Origin: Allantophomopsis cytisporea
Lineage: Eukaryota; Ascomycota; Leotiomycetes; Phacidiales; Phacidiaceae
NCBI GenBank assembly: GCA_024752435.1
Contig: CP103025.1
Coordinates: forward strand, 806,001 to 870,000
Direction of reading: 5' to 3'
DNA: 64,000 bases
The notes beneath the pieces were generated by a model, which did not search any database, was not told where the DNA came from, and saw nothing but the letters and a program-made list of their open reading frames with translations. This document shows positions 23,605 through 34,508 of the stretch, piece after piece; position 1 is the stretch's first letter; every line of letters starts with the position of its first letter. The position numbers and the translations under genes are program-made.

Positions 23605-25528
23605 ATGAGATACATACCCACGAAGCAGCAGCTTAAGGAGCGCTGCACTACTGTCAAAGCATGGGAGCTTCCAAAGCAGAAGTCCGCCCTGGCACCCGAG
23701 CATGTCTGGACCAATAAAGATATGGATCCGACGCCAAAGGAAAACCAGACCTGGTCGATGTGGACTTGGATTGCTTGTGAGTCAAGACAATTTGCCTTGT
23801 CGGTGTGATTTGTACTGATACATACCAGATTGGGCGACTGATACTATCAACATTGGAACATGGGAAACGGCTTCCAGTATAATCGCGGTTGGGTTGACGT
23901 GGAGAGATGCCATTCCTATCATGGTTGTTGGTAGGACACCATATTTCGCGGCTATACATCGAGCATACGATTGACAGAATTGTAGGAACATCTTGTGTTG
24001 CGATCCCCATGGTGCTCAACGGAGCAATTGGAGCCAAGCTACACATCCCCTTTTCGGTCGTCATTCGTTCTAGTTTCGGATATTACCTCGCCTACTTTTG
24101 TATCGTATCACGTTCTATCTTGGCCATGTTCTGGTTGGGTATTCAGGGCGCGAACGGAGCTATCTGTATCACCGTCATGCTCTCAGCCATCTGGCCTTCT
24201 TATGCCAAAATCCCCAATCACATGGCCAGTGATGCCGGCATCACTACTATGGGGATGGTCTCATATTTCCTCTTCTGGATTATTCAGCTGCCTCTCCTAC
24301 TTATCCCTCCTACCAAGCTTCGTTACCTCTTCATGGTCAAGTTGATCGCTGCTCCTATCGCTGCCATTGCTATGATGGGTTGGTGCGTAAATAAAGCTGG
24401 TGGTGGCGGTGCAATCTTCGAGCTGAAGGGAACGGTTACTGGAAGTACCAGGGCCTGGCTTTGGTTGTCTTGCATGTCGTCCGTCACTGGGTCTTGGGCA
24501 ACACTTGCTTGTAAGTTATTACATCAACAACAACACAATTCTGGGATTCAATGCTCATAATCATACAGGCAATATCCCCGATTTTAGTAGATACGCCAAG
24601 ACCTCCCGCGGTCAATTCATCCAACTCCCCATGCTTCCAATCATTTTCTCCATCTGTGGTGTCTTGGGTATCATCAGCACTTCCGCCGCAAAGGTCATCT
24701 GGCCTGAGCAAGACTACATGTGGAACCCCCTGACCATCGTCTCACAATGGCTTGAATTGGGTCACGGCGGACGGGCCGCAGCTTTCTTCGCAGCATTGAG
24801 CTGGTACATTGCTCAAGTAAGTCACTCATCCATAAGTTCCCTTAAAATCCCCACTAATCTCTCAGGTTGGCACCAACATCACCGCAAACTCCATATCGGC
24901 CGCCAATGACCTGACAGTCCTTTTCCCACGCTTCGTCAACATCGAGCGTGGATGCATGATTGCTGCTATTGTGGGTGGTTGGGTCATTGTACCCTGGAAG
25001 ATCTTGTCCTCAGCAAACACCTTCTTGGCCTTCATGGGAGGCTATGCTGTCTTCCTCGCTCCAATAGCTGGTATTATGGCCTCGGACTTCTGGCTTGTAA
25101 AGAAGCAGCACATCGACGTGCCAGCCCTCTACAACCCGACCGGACGTTACTCCTATTGGTACGGCATGAATTGGCGTGCTGCTATCGCATTCCTCATCGC
25201 CGTGGGCCCGAACTTGCCAGGTCTCGCATACTCCATCGTCTCCTCCGGCAACAAGAGTGGTCTCGCACCCGGTGTGCGTATCACCGCTGGTGCCAGGAAT
25301 CTGTATACTTTTGATTGGCTGTTTGGATTCGTCACGTCTATCTTCCTCTACACGGCTCTCAGTTATATATTCCCGCCAAAGGACTCGTTTGTCAATCATA
25401 CTATCTATGGCCACGAGGAAGAGCTTGATGGAGAATTCATCGGGGAGCATGCTTCTCCACATATGACAGATGAGAAAGGATTTGTTTTTGACGCGAGGAG
25501 AGAGGAGGAGAAGAGAGCTGTTGCATAG
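23605..25528 (+). CDS. NCS1-family nucleobase/allantoin/uracil permease (Fur type)
   Basis: Plasma-membrane symporter of the nucleobase:cation symporter-1 family, which imports uracil, allantoin, uridine, cytosine, thiamine or related compounds. Five exons (23605-23776, 23829-23930, 23986-24510, 24569-24816, 24866-25528) encode 569 residues, normal for the family. Introns are 49-58 bp with GTGAGT, GTAGGA or GTAAGT donors. After a hydrophilic N-terminus, the motif ENQTWSMWTWIAYWATDTIN is followed by the WxxA-type first helix and by about 12 hydrophobic segments. Typical NCS1 sequence includes GAKLHIPFSVVIRSSFGYYL, FWLGIQGANGA, IPDFSRYAK and GTNITANSISAANDL. The C-terminal tail is hydrophilic and acidic. 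The overall style resembles the fungal Fur/Dal4 branch, but substrate specificity needs transport data. The divergent amidohydrolase next door suggests a heterocycle utilisation pair. Confidence 0.93.
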
Positions 25529-28500
25529 TTGAGAAGTTTTGATAGATTCAATGTTACTTCATTTGTTCTGCTGTAATATTGCGTTCACCTGACTGTGATC
25601 TGTTTTGTGATCTATGTAAATTGATACTTCTGCTTCACTTGAAGCTGGCAATGGATTATCGTGTCACTCTTTCACATTCATTGGGGAGGTTCGTCTTGAG
25701 CTCTTCCTTTGCCACGGCAAGACTTGATAAGTACTAAGTACCACCACCGTGTGATCTTATTCTAGGTAACGCTTATGTTAGTGCTGAGATTTCCTTGCGG
25801 AATATAGTAGTGTTGAGTCTTGAATAGGTAGAAGTCTTTCAAGGTTAAGCTCAAGAGTCTCCTCAGATCAACAATCATCTCAGTCTTCGCGGTTATCCAC
25901 ACTATATATGTAAGCCGAGGCATGAGACCTTGTTCTTTCTCTCATATCTCGTAGCTGGACCCTTCGTTCCGGAGGCAGGGCCGGCTGATCCTATCGTAGT
26001 GAGTTCTGATGGTTGCTACCGGATGACGATGACGTGAGAACTGACCATGAAGGAAGTAACAACCACGACATACACATATATGTAACAAACCATACAACTA
26101 ACATACAACCAGCTTTGAATACGATAATTTTATATCGAATATGGTTGAATTGATCGAGCATAGACGAAGCAGAGAAGACATGGACGTTGAGAAATTCCGC
26201 AGTATTAAAGAGCCCAAGATACTCAGCTCCACTAATATTCCAGTTCCCTATCAATGTAGATCATTTAGGGAGGATTACGTTAAGGTACTTATTTCGGGGT
26301 TCATTTGGGAAAACTAAAGGGCGCACAGATGCGGGGTGGAAGTGGGAGTGAGATAGTAGCTATATTATTCGCTATATTCTCTGCCCTGAATTAGGATTTA
26401 TGTAGCAGGGCATAATATAGTGCTTATAGTATTCACACTGCTCGTATAAATCTAGAAATGGACCGGAATGGGTCATATTTATAGGAGTTGCAAGTGATAT
26501 TTACTTATATAGCAAGGGAATGAATGATGCTTCAACTTGGATAAAACAAAAAAAATGAAGTAAGACAAAAATTCATTTTGCATCTAGTCTTACTTAGAGG
26601 GGAATAATATTGCCTATTACATACACCATTAACAACACTAGTCAACACTAGTATATTTCAAAAAGTTGCAGAGGAGTAAATGGATACTGAAGTGATTGAA
26701 GAGGGGAAGCAGAATCTAGGGTCATAACAATTCTCAGTTTTAATCAAGATAACAACTGCCAAAGCTTTACCCAATCCACGACCTGCACCAACAACTACAA
26801 ATGAAAGGTTCAAAGGAATGCAGAGGACAACAAAAGAGAGTATAAAAGAGATAATAAAAATAATAATCGCTTGTTCCCTAACTGGTCCATAAATTGACCC
26901 TTGAACGCCCTCATGGTAAATCTTATCACCGGAGATACCTCCTGCTCGCTTGTTTGAAAGTATAACATCCAGCCAGGTTGGATATGCCAGATACTGTGCA
27001 TTCTATTTAATACACTGAGAGTGGAATATGTGTCAGCGAACCTTTGCCTATTGTGGTCCACACCAGCTACTTCCATGCAATCGTGAGTAGATATTGTAAG
27101 CTGCTGCGTTATTCTCAAAAGACTTATGTATCACTACGAGAAAATCATAATTACGGTGAGATTACTGCTACTCATGATCAAATAGACAAGTGTTGTGATT
27201 GTATTCTTAGGTAAGGCGTGTCTTCCCTCTTCATCAGTGAAGCACAAAGTTAGAGCCAAGAGAAATGAGAACGAGGTAACAAAGATGTGTGAATGAAACA
27301 TTTCAAGTATCTTTAGTGCTTGTTGACTTATGCTTAGTTAATGTATCTTGCACTTACGTAAAGGGAGCTATATTATGGCATCTTGAACCTTGGCAACTGT
27401 ATATATAATTACTTAAGGGTTTCAAATGCCATTATCCTAATGAGTGACAGGTATTGGGTTTCATAGCCAGGAAGGGACAATATTATCGTCCTCAACAACC
27501 AAATACTGCAATTGTATCATATAACGAGCGGGGAACAATCTCAAAATGGAAGTAAGCTTGAAACAAAAGGATCATGTCATCATGAGTAATCCAATGAAAG
27601 GCTTGCTGCGAGAAACAGATACTGTGGGGAAGCTTGATGCCAAGATTCGTTATCCGTAAGTTGCTTTTACACTGTGTGGAATTTCTGTTGGGTGCTCGTT
27701 GTTCAGCTAGCATGTATAAACCAGGGAGTCATCTTGAACATAGGGCATTGAATGCTCCACCATGCCATGTTGTATGCTACATGTTCGAGGCGGCAGCTAT
27801 ATATGCTAACCTGTGGAGATTTCTGGGATAAATTGTAATGAACCCGTAGTGCCAGTAATCACATGAACCACTCCTTGCTATATCACACTGTCAGCTGCCA
27901 AATATGCTTTCATATAAGAAACAGCCGATTCTGCTTAATAAACGGTTCCCTATTCAAACATTTCCATGCCGTAATATGCTGAGATGACGGGAAAGAATGG
28001 GGCGAGGTGCAGAGTAACAGTATGACCCCCCGTCCAGGAGGCTCAACAGTCAGGAATCCAAAGGAATTCGAGTCGGAGACAAGACGATATATCCAGGAAA
28101 CAGGTTAGAATTGTTGTTGATGGGTCTAGAGACCAAGAGCTAGTACCTTTCCCTGAGCAACGCGGGTAAGGCGTCTAGACTATGTGACCGCCGGTAAGAA
28201 GCACAAAGAACTACAATCGTAACACAACCTTCGGCAGTATAATTTACTCACAAAGCGCACACCACGCGGATCTAAAGACGACAGCAACCTTCAACGTAAA
28301 ACAATATTAAGAAATACCATAGGGGTGGTTAGTTGACAAAGAAAGTCGCTAGATGGCGGACTAGATGATATTCAAGACAAGTGCACCAAAGTGACGGGAC
28401 GACCAGAAGATGCTATGGTGTGGCATGTTCAATCTAAACATTCAAAAGTCATCTGGAATATGCCTTTCACTTTTGCTTAGGTCCCGATCATACACAATCT

Positions 28501-28629
28501 TTGGTGACGGCAACAGATTATAAGAGAAGCACGTTTCACGGAGATATTTCTCGTGAAGCATCGACATCTTACGATCACAATCAGATCCAACACCTACACT
28601 CATTTGCATAGCTCAATAAGCTCAACAGA
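25529..28629. other. AT-rich intergenic region with degenerate sequence
   Basis: 3.1 kb without an intact gene. It is clearly AT-richer than its surroundings around 26.0-27.9 kb and includes a short dehydrogenase-like relic (annotated separately). It has the look of decayed DNA, but no terminal repeats or transposase domain could be recognised. Confidence 0.5.
26714..26809 (-). pseudogene. Relic of a short-chain dehydrogenase N-terminus
   Basis: On the minus strand about 20 codons read SFVVVGAGRGLGKALAVVI, which matches the NAD(P)-binding start of short-chain dehydrogenases (beta strand, GxxxGxG loop as GAGRGLG, then a helix). Beyond this the sequence turns into AT-rich DNA with no SDR character and a stop shortly after (about 26651). 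There is no upstream start in frame and no downstream catalytic YxxxK region. I read it as a decayed fragment; a chance match over such a short length is possible. Confidence 0.4.
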
Positions 28630-29574
28630 ATGTCGAAGCGTGACGCTTCCATTGCTTGCATCCGCGATGTAGTTACCACCCTCGGCGGAGTAACTACCTC
28701 TAAAGAGATCACCACCAACATCAACAATGCCCTCCAAGGGAGTGATCTGGTTTCGCAAGAAGCAGGCCGACTTCAAGGTCTCAATTATCGCATATTTCCG
28801 AATCTACCAAACCAGCTGGATATTTCACAAATCCCAGAAGCAGAAATCCACCGCGTATTTGCGCTACTCCTGAACTATGGCGGTGCACAAACCAAACAAG
28901 CCATGCTCATATTCCGAGAAACAGGACTCAACCGTGCAGCAAACTACTTTGGACTGGATGTTTTCGTGCCATCACCACTAGACGGAACAGTACAGAGTCC
29001 TGTGAGCGAATGCCGCTGGGTACACGTCGATTGCTACCTGGCAGGCAAGCGGACATGTCCAATCTACGGCATCGAGAACACTGACGACTTTTTGCGGCGT
29101 TATCAGTCGTATCTGGAGGACCTTGGTTATGACCGCAAGCCAGCAAATGGTTCTTACGTGTTCAGTATGATCAAGCAGGCGCGCGCTGCCATTGCAGATG
29201 CTGAGGGTCGCGCTGTAAGAGCTGCGCCGAGCGCCCTTAAGAAATCAGAGCACAATGTCCTTGGTCAGAGTGGCGTTGATGACCTCCTAAAGACTCTGAA
29301 CAACCTTGGCTACTCTCTTGAAGATCTCAACACCATCCTCGAGCGTATTAATCGGGCTCCCGTTGTGTCAAACCCGCATGCGGCTGGCATCAACGGCAAT
29401 ATCATCATCAAGGGTATTGAGCGGAAACAAACTACTTCATCGGGCTTGTGGCTGTCGGCTGGAGCAGAGAGGAAGCGCTCGGCAGGGATTGGAATTGCAC
29501 CGACAGAAAATGGGAAGAATTGTGGACAGAAACCGTTTGTGAAGGTGACGGTATCGAGGGTGATTGAAGGTTGA
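28630..29574 (+). CDS. Unrecognised 314-residue protein
   Basis: A single uninterrupted frame of 314 codons, starting ATG at 28630 after a pyrimidine/adenine-rich leader with CACAATCAGATCCAACACC-type context. The protein is hydrophilic, has no signal peptide or membrane helix, and opens with MSKRDASIACIRDVVTTLGG. The middle part (about residues 60-200) contains Cys/Trp-bearing sequence SPVSECRWVHVDCYLAGKRT and a helical stretch up to the Ala-rich FSMIKQARAAIADAEGRAVRAAP. A second helical segment (about 212-245) includes VDDLLKTLNNLGYSLEDLNTILERINRAP. The C-terminus is basic and Gly-rich. Even codon use and length argue for a real gene, but I do not recognise the family. It stands alone, flanked by AT-rich DNA upstream and the oxygenase gene downstream on the opposite strand. 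Confidence 0.75.
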   Translation: MSKRDASIACIRDVVTTLGGVTTSKEITTNINNALQGSDLVSQEAGRLQGLNYRIFPNLPNQLDISQIPEAEIHRVFALLLNYGGAQTKQAMLIFRETGLNRAANYFGLDVFVPSPLDGTVQSPVSECRWVHVDCYLAGKRTCPIYGIENTDDFLRRYQSYLEDLGYDRKPANGSYVFSMIKQARAAIADAEGRAVRAAPSALKKSEHNVLGQSGVDDLLKTLNNLGYSLEDLNTILERINRAPVVSNPHAAGINGNIIIKGIERKQTTSSGLWLSAGAERKRSAGIGIAPTENGKNCGQKPFVKVTVSRVIEG

Positions 29575-30175
29575 AATGATTGATGATGTTTACTCTTCTA
29601 GATGTTGCATGCCTTTTTGTCAACGAACACTATCGATTATTTGATGATCTTGCTGCAGCATTTGGCAAAACTATGTATAATGATAACGCTCAATGCTCAT
29701 GTACACGTAGTATCAAGTAGTAATACGAAAACTTCCATAATCCTATGAGATGAACTTATATGCTAGCATTCTCATATAGTTAATGGGAAATTTGTTAAGG
29801 ATTTATTTTACTATTATTCTCAAGTTCGATACATGCCCCATGGTCTTGCTTCCCCTTTAGCCATTATTACTTTTCCTTATCTTAACTCATTATCCTTACC
29901 CTCACTGCCAATAGTCATCTTCCATGGAACAACTATCACTTGTTCAACACTCTTCAAGGCCAGCGTTCTATAACCTTGAAGTCCACGAAAATGAGGAAGT
30001 CGCTCAAAACCTCGCCTGTGAGGGACAATGCGCGAACGGGAACTTGCGGGAGGTGGTTTTGGAGCCGTGCCCCATAACTTCAGGAATCACTTTGTCAAAT
30101 TGGGAGATCCTCACACTCAGAACAGACTCCTGAATTCATGACAAAACGAGACGTTCAAAAGAATATGCAGTTTCG
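29575..30175. other. Intergenic region between two convergent genes
   Basis: 600 bp between the unrecognised gene (reading right) and the mpaB-type oxygenase (reading left). AT-rich, consistent with two 3' untranslated regions. A 69-codon frame at 29924-30133 begins with ATG but has no recognisable features. Confidence 0.5.
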
Positions 30176-31676
30176 CTATCCAAATAGAGACCTCACAACC
30201 CCAAGACTGATCCTAATTCCAAACCACCCTACAAGCCCAACCGCCGCCCCAGCAGCAACCAGTGTCCTGAAATTCCGTCTCTCCACACCACTCGCCATAT
30301 CTACCTTCATCGGCACGCCTTTCTCTGTAGTATGATGGAAATCCGGCACATATTGGAACTCGAAGTTCGTTTCCCCTCCCAGACCCCAAGTCTTATTCTC
30401 CACCACAACAGAATACAGAATCTGCCTCATCGCCTTCAGCTTTCTCCTATCAAGATACGGAATACTGCGGTAGGTATAACAAAACACCATGAAGAAGATA
30501 CACTGGCCAACAACTAGGGCATAATAATAAGGGCTAGGCCGATCGAGACCAAGTGCATCGCCAAGCTCTCGACCATTAAGCCAGCGGGCCGAGGCGCAGA
30601 GGAAGTCGCGCGAGGGGTAAGCAGGAGCTTGATCTTGAAGACTGCTAATGATGTTATTCGCAAGGACCTTGGACGTCTCGCTAGGCGAGATCTCATGATA
30701 TGCTATGCTCTCCATGATCCGCTTGGCTTTCGCCGGCGACGAGAAGAATTCCGTCGGCGTGCCGAGGTAGTGGGCTACGAGTCGCCAAAATGCGATGTAG
30801 TCCTCCATCTCCTGATCGCGCAAGAAAATGCCCTGCCGCGGCATGCCGAGCCAGATCAGCGCCGCCGAGAAGGATATGATGGTTGCCACCGAGTCGAGGT
30901 CGTTGATTGGGGTTCCCCATTTCTCTGCGTCGAAGTAACCTGGTCTTTGCGTTTCGAGCTTCATTATCCGTCGTCGTACTGCGGCGTGTAGAAGCCTTAC
31001 GCGGACTGAAGAGGCGTGGCCTGCCCCGCCTGGTTGCACTGATTCAAGAGACTTGGTCACCTGGAGGATGTGCTGAGTCGTCTCGAATAATCTTCTCTTG
31101 GCTACACTGGGCGAGAAACCTCCTGTCCGTGCTAGAGTTTCCACAACTCTGTTGGCGCCCATTCCACCTAGCAAGGATTGATAGCAGAGCTGAAATTGGT
31201 CAATTGGGGAAAGGCTTCGTGTAAAATGAGAAACTCACTGCTGTCAAGGACACTCCACTGTATCGATAAAACACATCCTGACCTCTGGAAATCTGGTCCC
31301 AATCAACCCAATCTGGAATTGTGTTAACTTCCGTCCATAATTCATTGAGTTTCGGATCTTCCGAAGCATGGTCCCTTAAGAGCGCATACAAGTCTCTCCT
31401 GGGCGCGTTTTTCTCGCCTGGTACCTTAACATTTCTCGGAAGACTTGCGTCTACAGGTGGACAAATTTCATCTAAACGATTTAGACATTCTTCTCCGAGC
31501 GTATCATAAGAGTATTTCAGGTGGTGCATTTGCTCAGGAGTGAGGTGATCTGGTGTCTGTTGAAAAGTGTAGCCCCATGCTCGTCTGGTATTCTCATCGT
31601 CTCTCTTGAATGGGTTGCCAAGGCCCATGTTGATACCAATCTTGAAGGGATTGCTATACCCCACATCGATACCCAT
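30176..31676 (-). CDS. ER-bound oxygenase mpaB / rubber oxygenase (Lcp)-like protein (DUF2236)
   Basis: Member of the DUF2236 family, which includes the mycophenolic acid oxygenase MpaB and the bacterial latex-clearing protein Lcp, a haem oxygenase that cleaves isoprenoid double bonds. Two exons, 31676-31239 and 31189-30176, are joined over a 49-bp GTGAGT...CAG intron and yield 483 residues. Recognisable family sequence includes DQISRGQDVFYRYSG early, LLGGMGANRVVETLARTGGF across the splice, and then the helical domain around RLLHAAVRRRIM and WGTPINDLDSVATIISFSAALIWLGM, with the His of the LLHAAVR helix a likely haem ligand. The C-terminus has a hydrophobic anchor (about residues 453-480, LVAAGAAVGLVGWFGIRI), which fits ER membrane attachment. 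The substrate is unknown. A short relic of a similar C-terminus lies at about 53.9 kb. Confidence 0.88.
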
Positions 31677-32856
31677 GATGAGTTGTAATCAATAGATAAG
31701 AATGTGCGAGTGCGGAGACGGTAAGACCTTTGAGTAACAAACGTCAAGATCCTCCAAGCCAAACAGAAAAAATCAAAACTTTGTCAACGATAGATGAGAA
31801 ACAGCATGTTGCTAGGTGGAAGAGGTATATGGCTAATATATACAAGAGACATCATGCTGTTCACTACAAGGGTCTCTGGCCGCTTGCCGCGGCGATCGGT
31901 AATTGATGTGTAGCACGGTGGCGGCTTTAACGCTCTAATAGCGCAATGATATTATATTCTACGCTATAGTTTGTTCTGTTTCCTAGGTACTCCTATAGCG
32001 GTCAGTATCTCAATTTGTTCTGTCCCATCTCCCTCTCACGCTATCATATTGTGTTGATACTAAGTTGTAGCCGATAGAAAAAGCTTTTCCACTCTATATT
32101 CTGACACAGCAGAATATTGTTCTGTGATCTAGATTCTAGTACTTGACAAATTACACTAGGCGTAGAGATCTCTGGTCGTAGTCTACAAGCTGCGTCATTT
32201 GGAACAAGATCTGGCACTTGGGTAGGCACAGGTGCAATTGGAAGTACTCCTGGGTTGTACAATCGACCAATTGGAACTCTGGAAGTTTCTTACAGCCAAT
32301 CGGTGCCGTGGACTTGTTATACGACAGTATATAAATATACATACAAAATAATTGCGTACTATAGACTATGAGGATCATCAAGAAACGGGAGGAGAGTCTT
32401 GTGGTCTGATTAAAATATATTGATGTCCACGCCGTCATAGGTAAGGTTAGCGTCAGCCAATTTGTCGTGCATGTCCAGGTACGAATACGATATTTGCCAG
32501 TAAGAGCACAATAATTGAACTCTGAGCTCAGAGTGCTTGAAACTTTGGTAAAACAATTCCTTGAGAATGGTCATAATTCAATTGTCCTGACTACCTCAAG
32601 TAAGAAATAATCTCGAAAAGTTAAAGTTCAACCGAGTATTATCAAACTTGTTGCACGCCTCTGCATGCATAATGTATGTATGTACATACGAGCCTCGGCC
32701 GGAATAGTGCAGCGGCAGGGGTCATAACGCCACGGCCCGCGCGAAATCACATGGGCATGATATTTTCGGCTTCACTTCTCAAATTCCATCTGGTTTATCA
32801 CCACGACTGCATATAGCAGTTCCATCCCTCAACGCCAACAATTCTTCTACCAAAAT
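31677..32856. other. Divergent promoter region between oxygenase and RRG9-like genes
   Basis: 1.2 kb between divergent genes, AT-rich in the centre (32.0-32.6 kb). No supported reading frame. A GTATGTATGTACATACG repeat lies at about 32670-32690, 165-190 bp upstream of the RRG9-like start. Confidence 0.5.
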
Positions 32857-34083
32857 ATGGCTTGTCCATGCTCGAGTAATACTCTCCGACTTTTTGTGCG
32901 GAGTCTTGCACGCATTGATTTAGAGTCCACGCCAATTTCCCAGCGAAGAACTCTGCGAGCTCATACGACCGCTCGAAATTTCACCACCTATGCCTCCCGC
33001 CGCTTCCAGAATTCTCAGAGATATAGCGATGCTGGCAATCAACAGGACGGAGATGATAAATACCTGCCCTTCGATGGTTCCGCGCCAGTTGGTGAACGGC
33101 CTTCACAATCAAGCTGGCCCGCCCGGCGAAGACAAGGCGGAGATGATTACCAGCCCTCAATAGCTCTCGAAAACAACGAGTTGTTAGAAGGCTATTCTGA
33201 GGACAACAACAAACTTGTCAGCTTTACAGCAGGTGGGCAGACAGCACCAGACCACAGCAGCAATGACGCATATATGGAGTTCACAGACGAGGCCCTCGAC
33301 GCACTAGCCGCCGAAGCCCAAGTCCGGCCCACACCACGAGCATCACGGGGCAGGCCCTCCAGCCCATCCGCAGCAGCAGAAGCAGAGAAGTTACAAATCC
33401 GACGCATGGCCAAGCCCAAGGCGCGCGACGGCACGATGCAGATTCATTTCTCAGCACCACGCCAGGAGCGAATCCAGAAGCCGAAAGCCAGCGAGGATGT
33501 AGACGGGGCAGGCACACAGGCGAAGACAGAAGCGGGGGCAGCAGATGGGCGACCTTCGTGGGCGGGCCCCGACTGGGAAGATCGGCGGCAGCCGTGGCAG
33601 ATCCAGAAGGCGGCGCTGAAGGAGAAGTTCCCCGAGGGGTGGAATCCGCGGAAGCGGCTATCGCCCGATGCGTTGGAGGGCATCCGGGCGCTGCATGCGC
33701 AGTTCCCGGCGCAGTATACGAGTGCGGTGCTGGCGGAGAAGTTTGAGGTCAGTGCCGAGGCGATCCGGAGGATTTTGAGGACGAAGTGGACGCCGAATGA
33801 GGAGGAGGAGAAGGAGAGGAAGCGCCGGTGGTTTACGAGGGGTGAGAAGGTTTGGGGTCGGATGGCTGAGTTGGGTATGAAGCCTCCGAAGCCGTGGAGG
33901 GAGGTGGGCGTTGGGAGGACGGAGGATGGGTCGCCGCCTAAGTGGGCTGTGAAGATGAAGAAGAAGTGGTCTGTTAAGAATCTTGCGACTTCTGAGGATG
34001 CTAGGGGAGCTATTGGGAAGGGGTTGGAGAGGACTCCTCAGAGGGCGAGGGAAAAGTTGGATCTCTCCGATCGGATTATGTAG
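32857..34083 (+). CDS. RRG9-like mitochondrial protein (Neugrin/Rrg9 family)
   Basis: Homologue of yeast Rrg9 (required for respiratory growth 9), needed for mitochondrial genome maintenance and expression, and of human neugrin, which binds mitochondrial 16S rRNA. One exon of 408 codons. The first ~50 residues are rich in Arg and Ser with almost no acid (MACPCSSNTLRLFVRSLARI...), a plausible mitochondrial presequence. A long low-complexity middle follows. The conserved Neugrin core is about residues 240-345: WQIQKAALKEKFPEGWNPRK, then RLSPDALEGIRALHAQFPAQ, then EKFEVSAEAIRRILRTKW, a helix-turn-helix-like unit, and the ERKRRWFTRGEKVW segment. Length exceeds yeast Rrg9 (214), as is usual in filamentous fungi. 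The 3' half is purine-rich on the coding strand. It converges on the calcipressin gene, 425 bp away. Confidence 0.88.
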   Translation: MACPCSSNTLRLFVRSLARIDLESTPISQRRTLRAHTTARNFTTYASRRFQNSQRYSDAGNQQDGDDKYLPFDGSAPVGERPSQSSWPARRRQGGDDYQPSIALENNELLEGYSEDNNKLVSFTAGGQTAPDHSSNDAYMEFTDEALDALAAEAQVRPTPRASRGRPSSPSAAAEAEKLQIRRMAKPKARDGTMQIHFSAPRQERIQKPKASEDVDGAGTQAKTEAGAADGRPSWAGPDWEDRRQPWQIQKAALKEKFPEGWNPRKRLSPDALEGIRALHAQFPAQYTSAVLAEKFEVSAEAIRRILRTKWTPNEEEEKERKRRWFTRGEKVWGRMAELGMKPPKPWREVGVGRTEDGSPPKWAVKMKKKWSVKNLATSEDARGAIGKGLERTPQRAREKLDLSDRIM

Positions 34084-34508
34084 GCTTTTTTCATTTTGGG
34101 AGGGTGATAAGTGTTTGGATACCATCAAAACCAACCAAACAAATCTCCATTACATCTGATATTCTACACATTAAATCACATTATAATCACAAAATCCGAC
34201 ATATGACGCACAGAGTGTGAAGCACATAATGTAAACATGCGTGAAGTAATTATTCGAAAAGTATTCATTCATTCAACTCAGACATTGCCAAGTTTCCACC
34301 ATGTTTAATTCTATGCACACATCAATCCACACAATGCCACCCCATCCAGGGGTCACCATAACCACCAACGCCAGAACCAACGCTCAACGCTGCCATGCAA
34401 TCCTCAGAAGTAGACGTAATGAATCAAAAGTACACACACAAACAAATACCATACGCCAAGAATGTTCCCATGCCATGCCATGCCAAGACATATCCAATCA
34501 ATTTATCC
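34084..34508. other. Intergenic region between convergent RRG9-like and calcipressin genes
   Basis: 425 bp shared by the 3' ends of two convergent genes. A CCATG repeat (CCATGCCATGCC) lies at about 34468-34483. No gene seen. Confidence 0.5.

Noticed and set aside
33658..34134. 158-codon minus-strand frame over the RRG9-like gene
   Set aside because: Leu/Pro/Arg-rich antisense of the conserved Neugrin domain, without any domain of its own.
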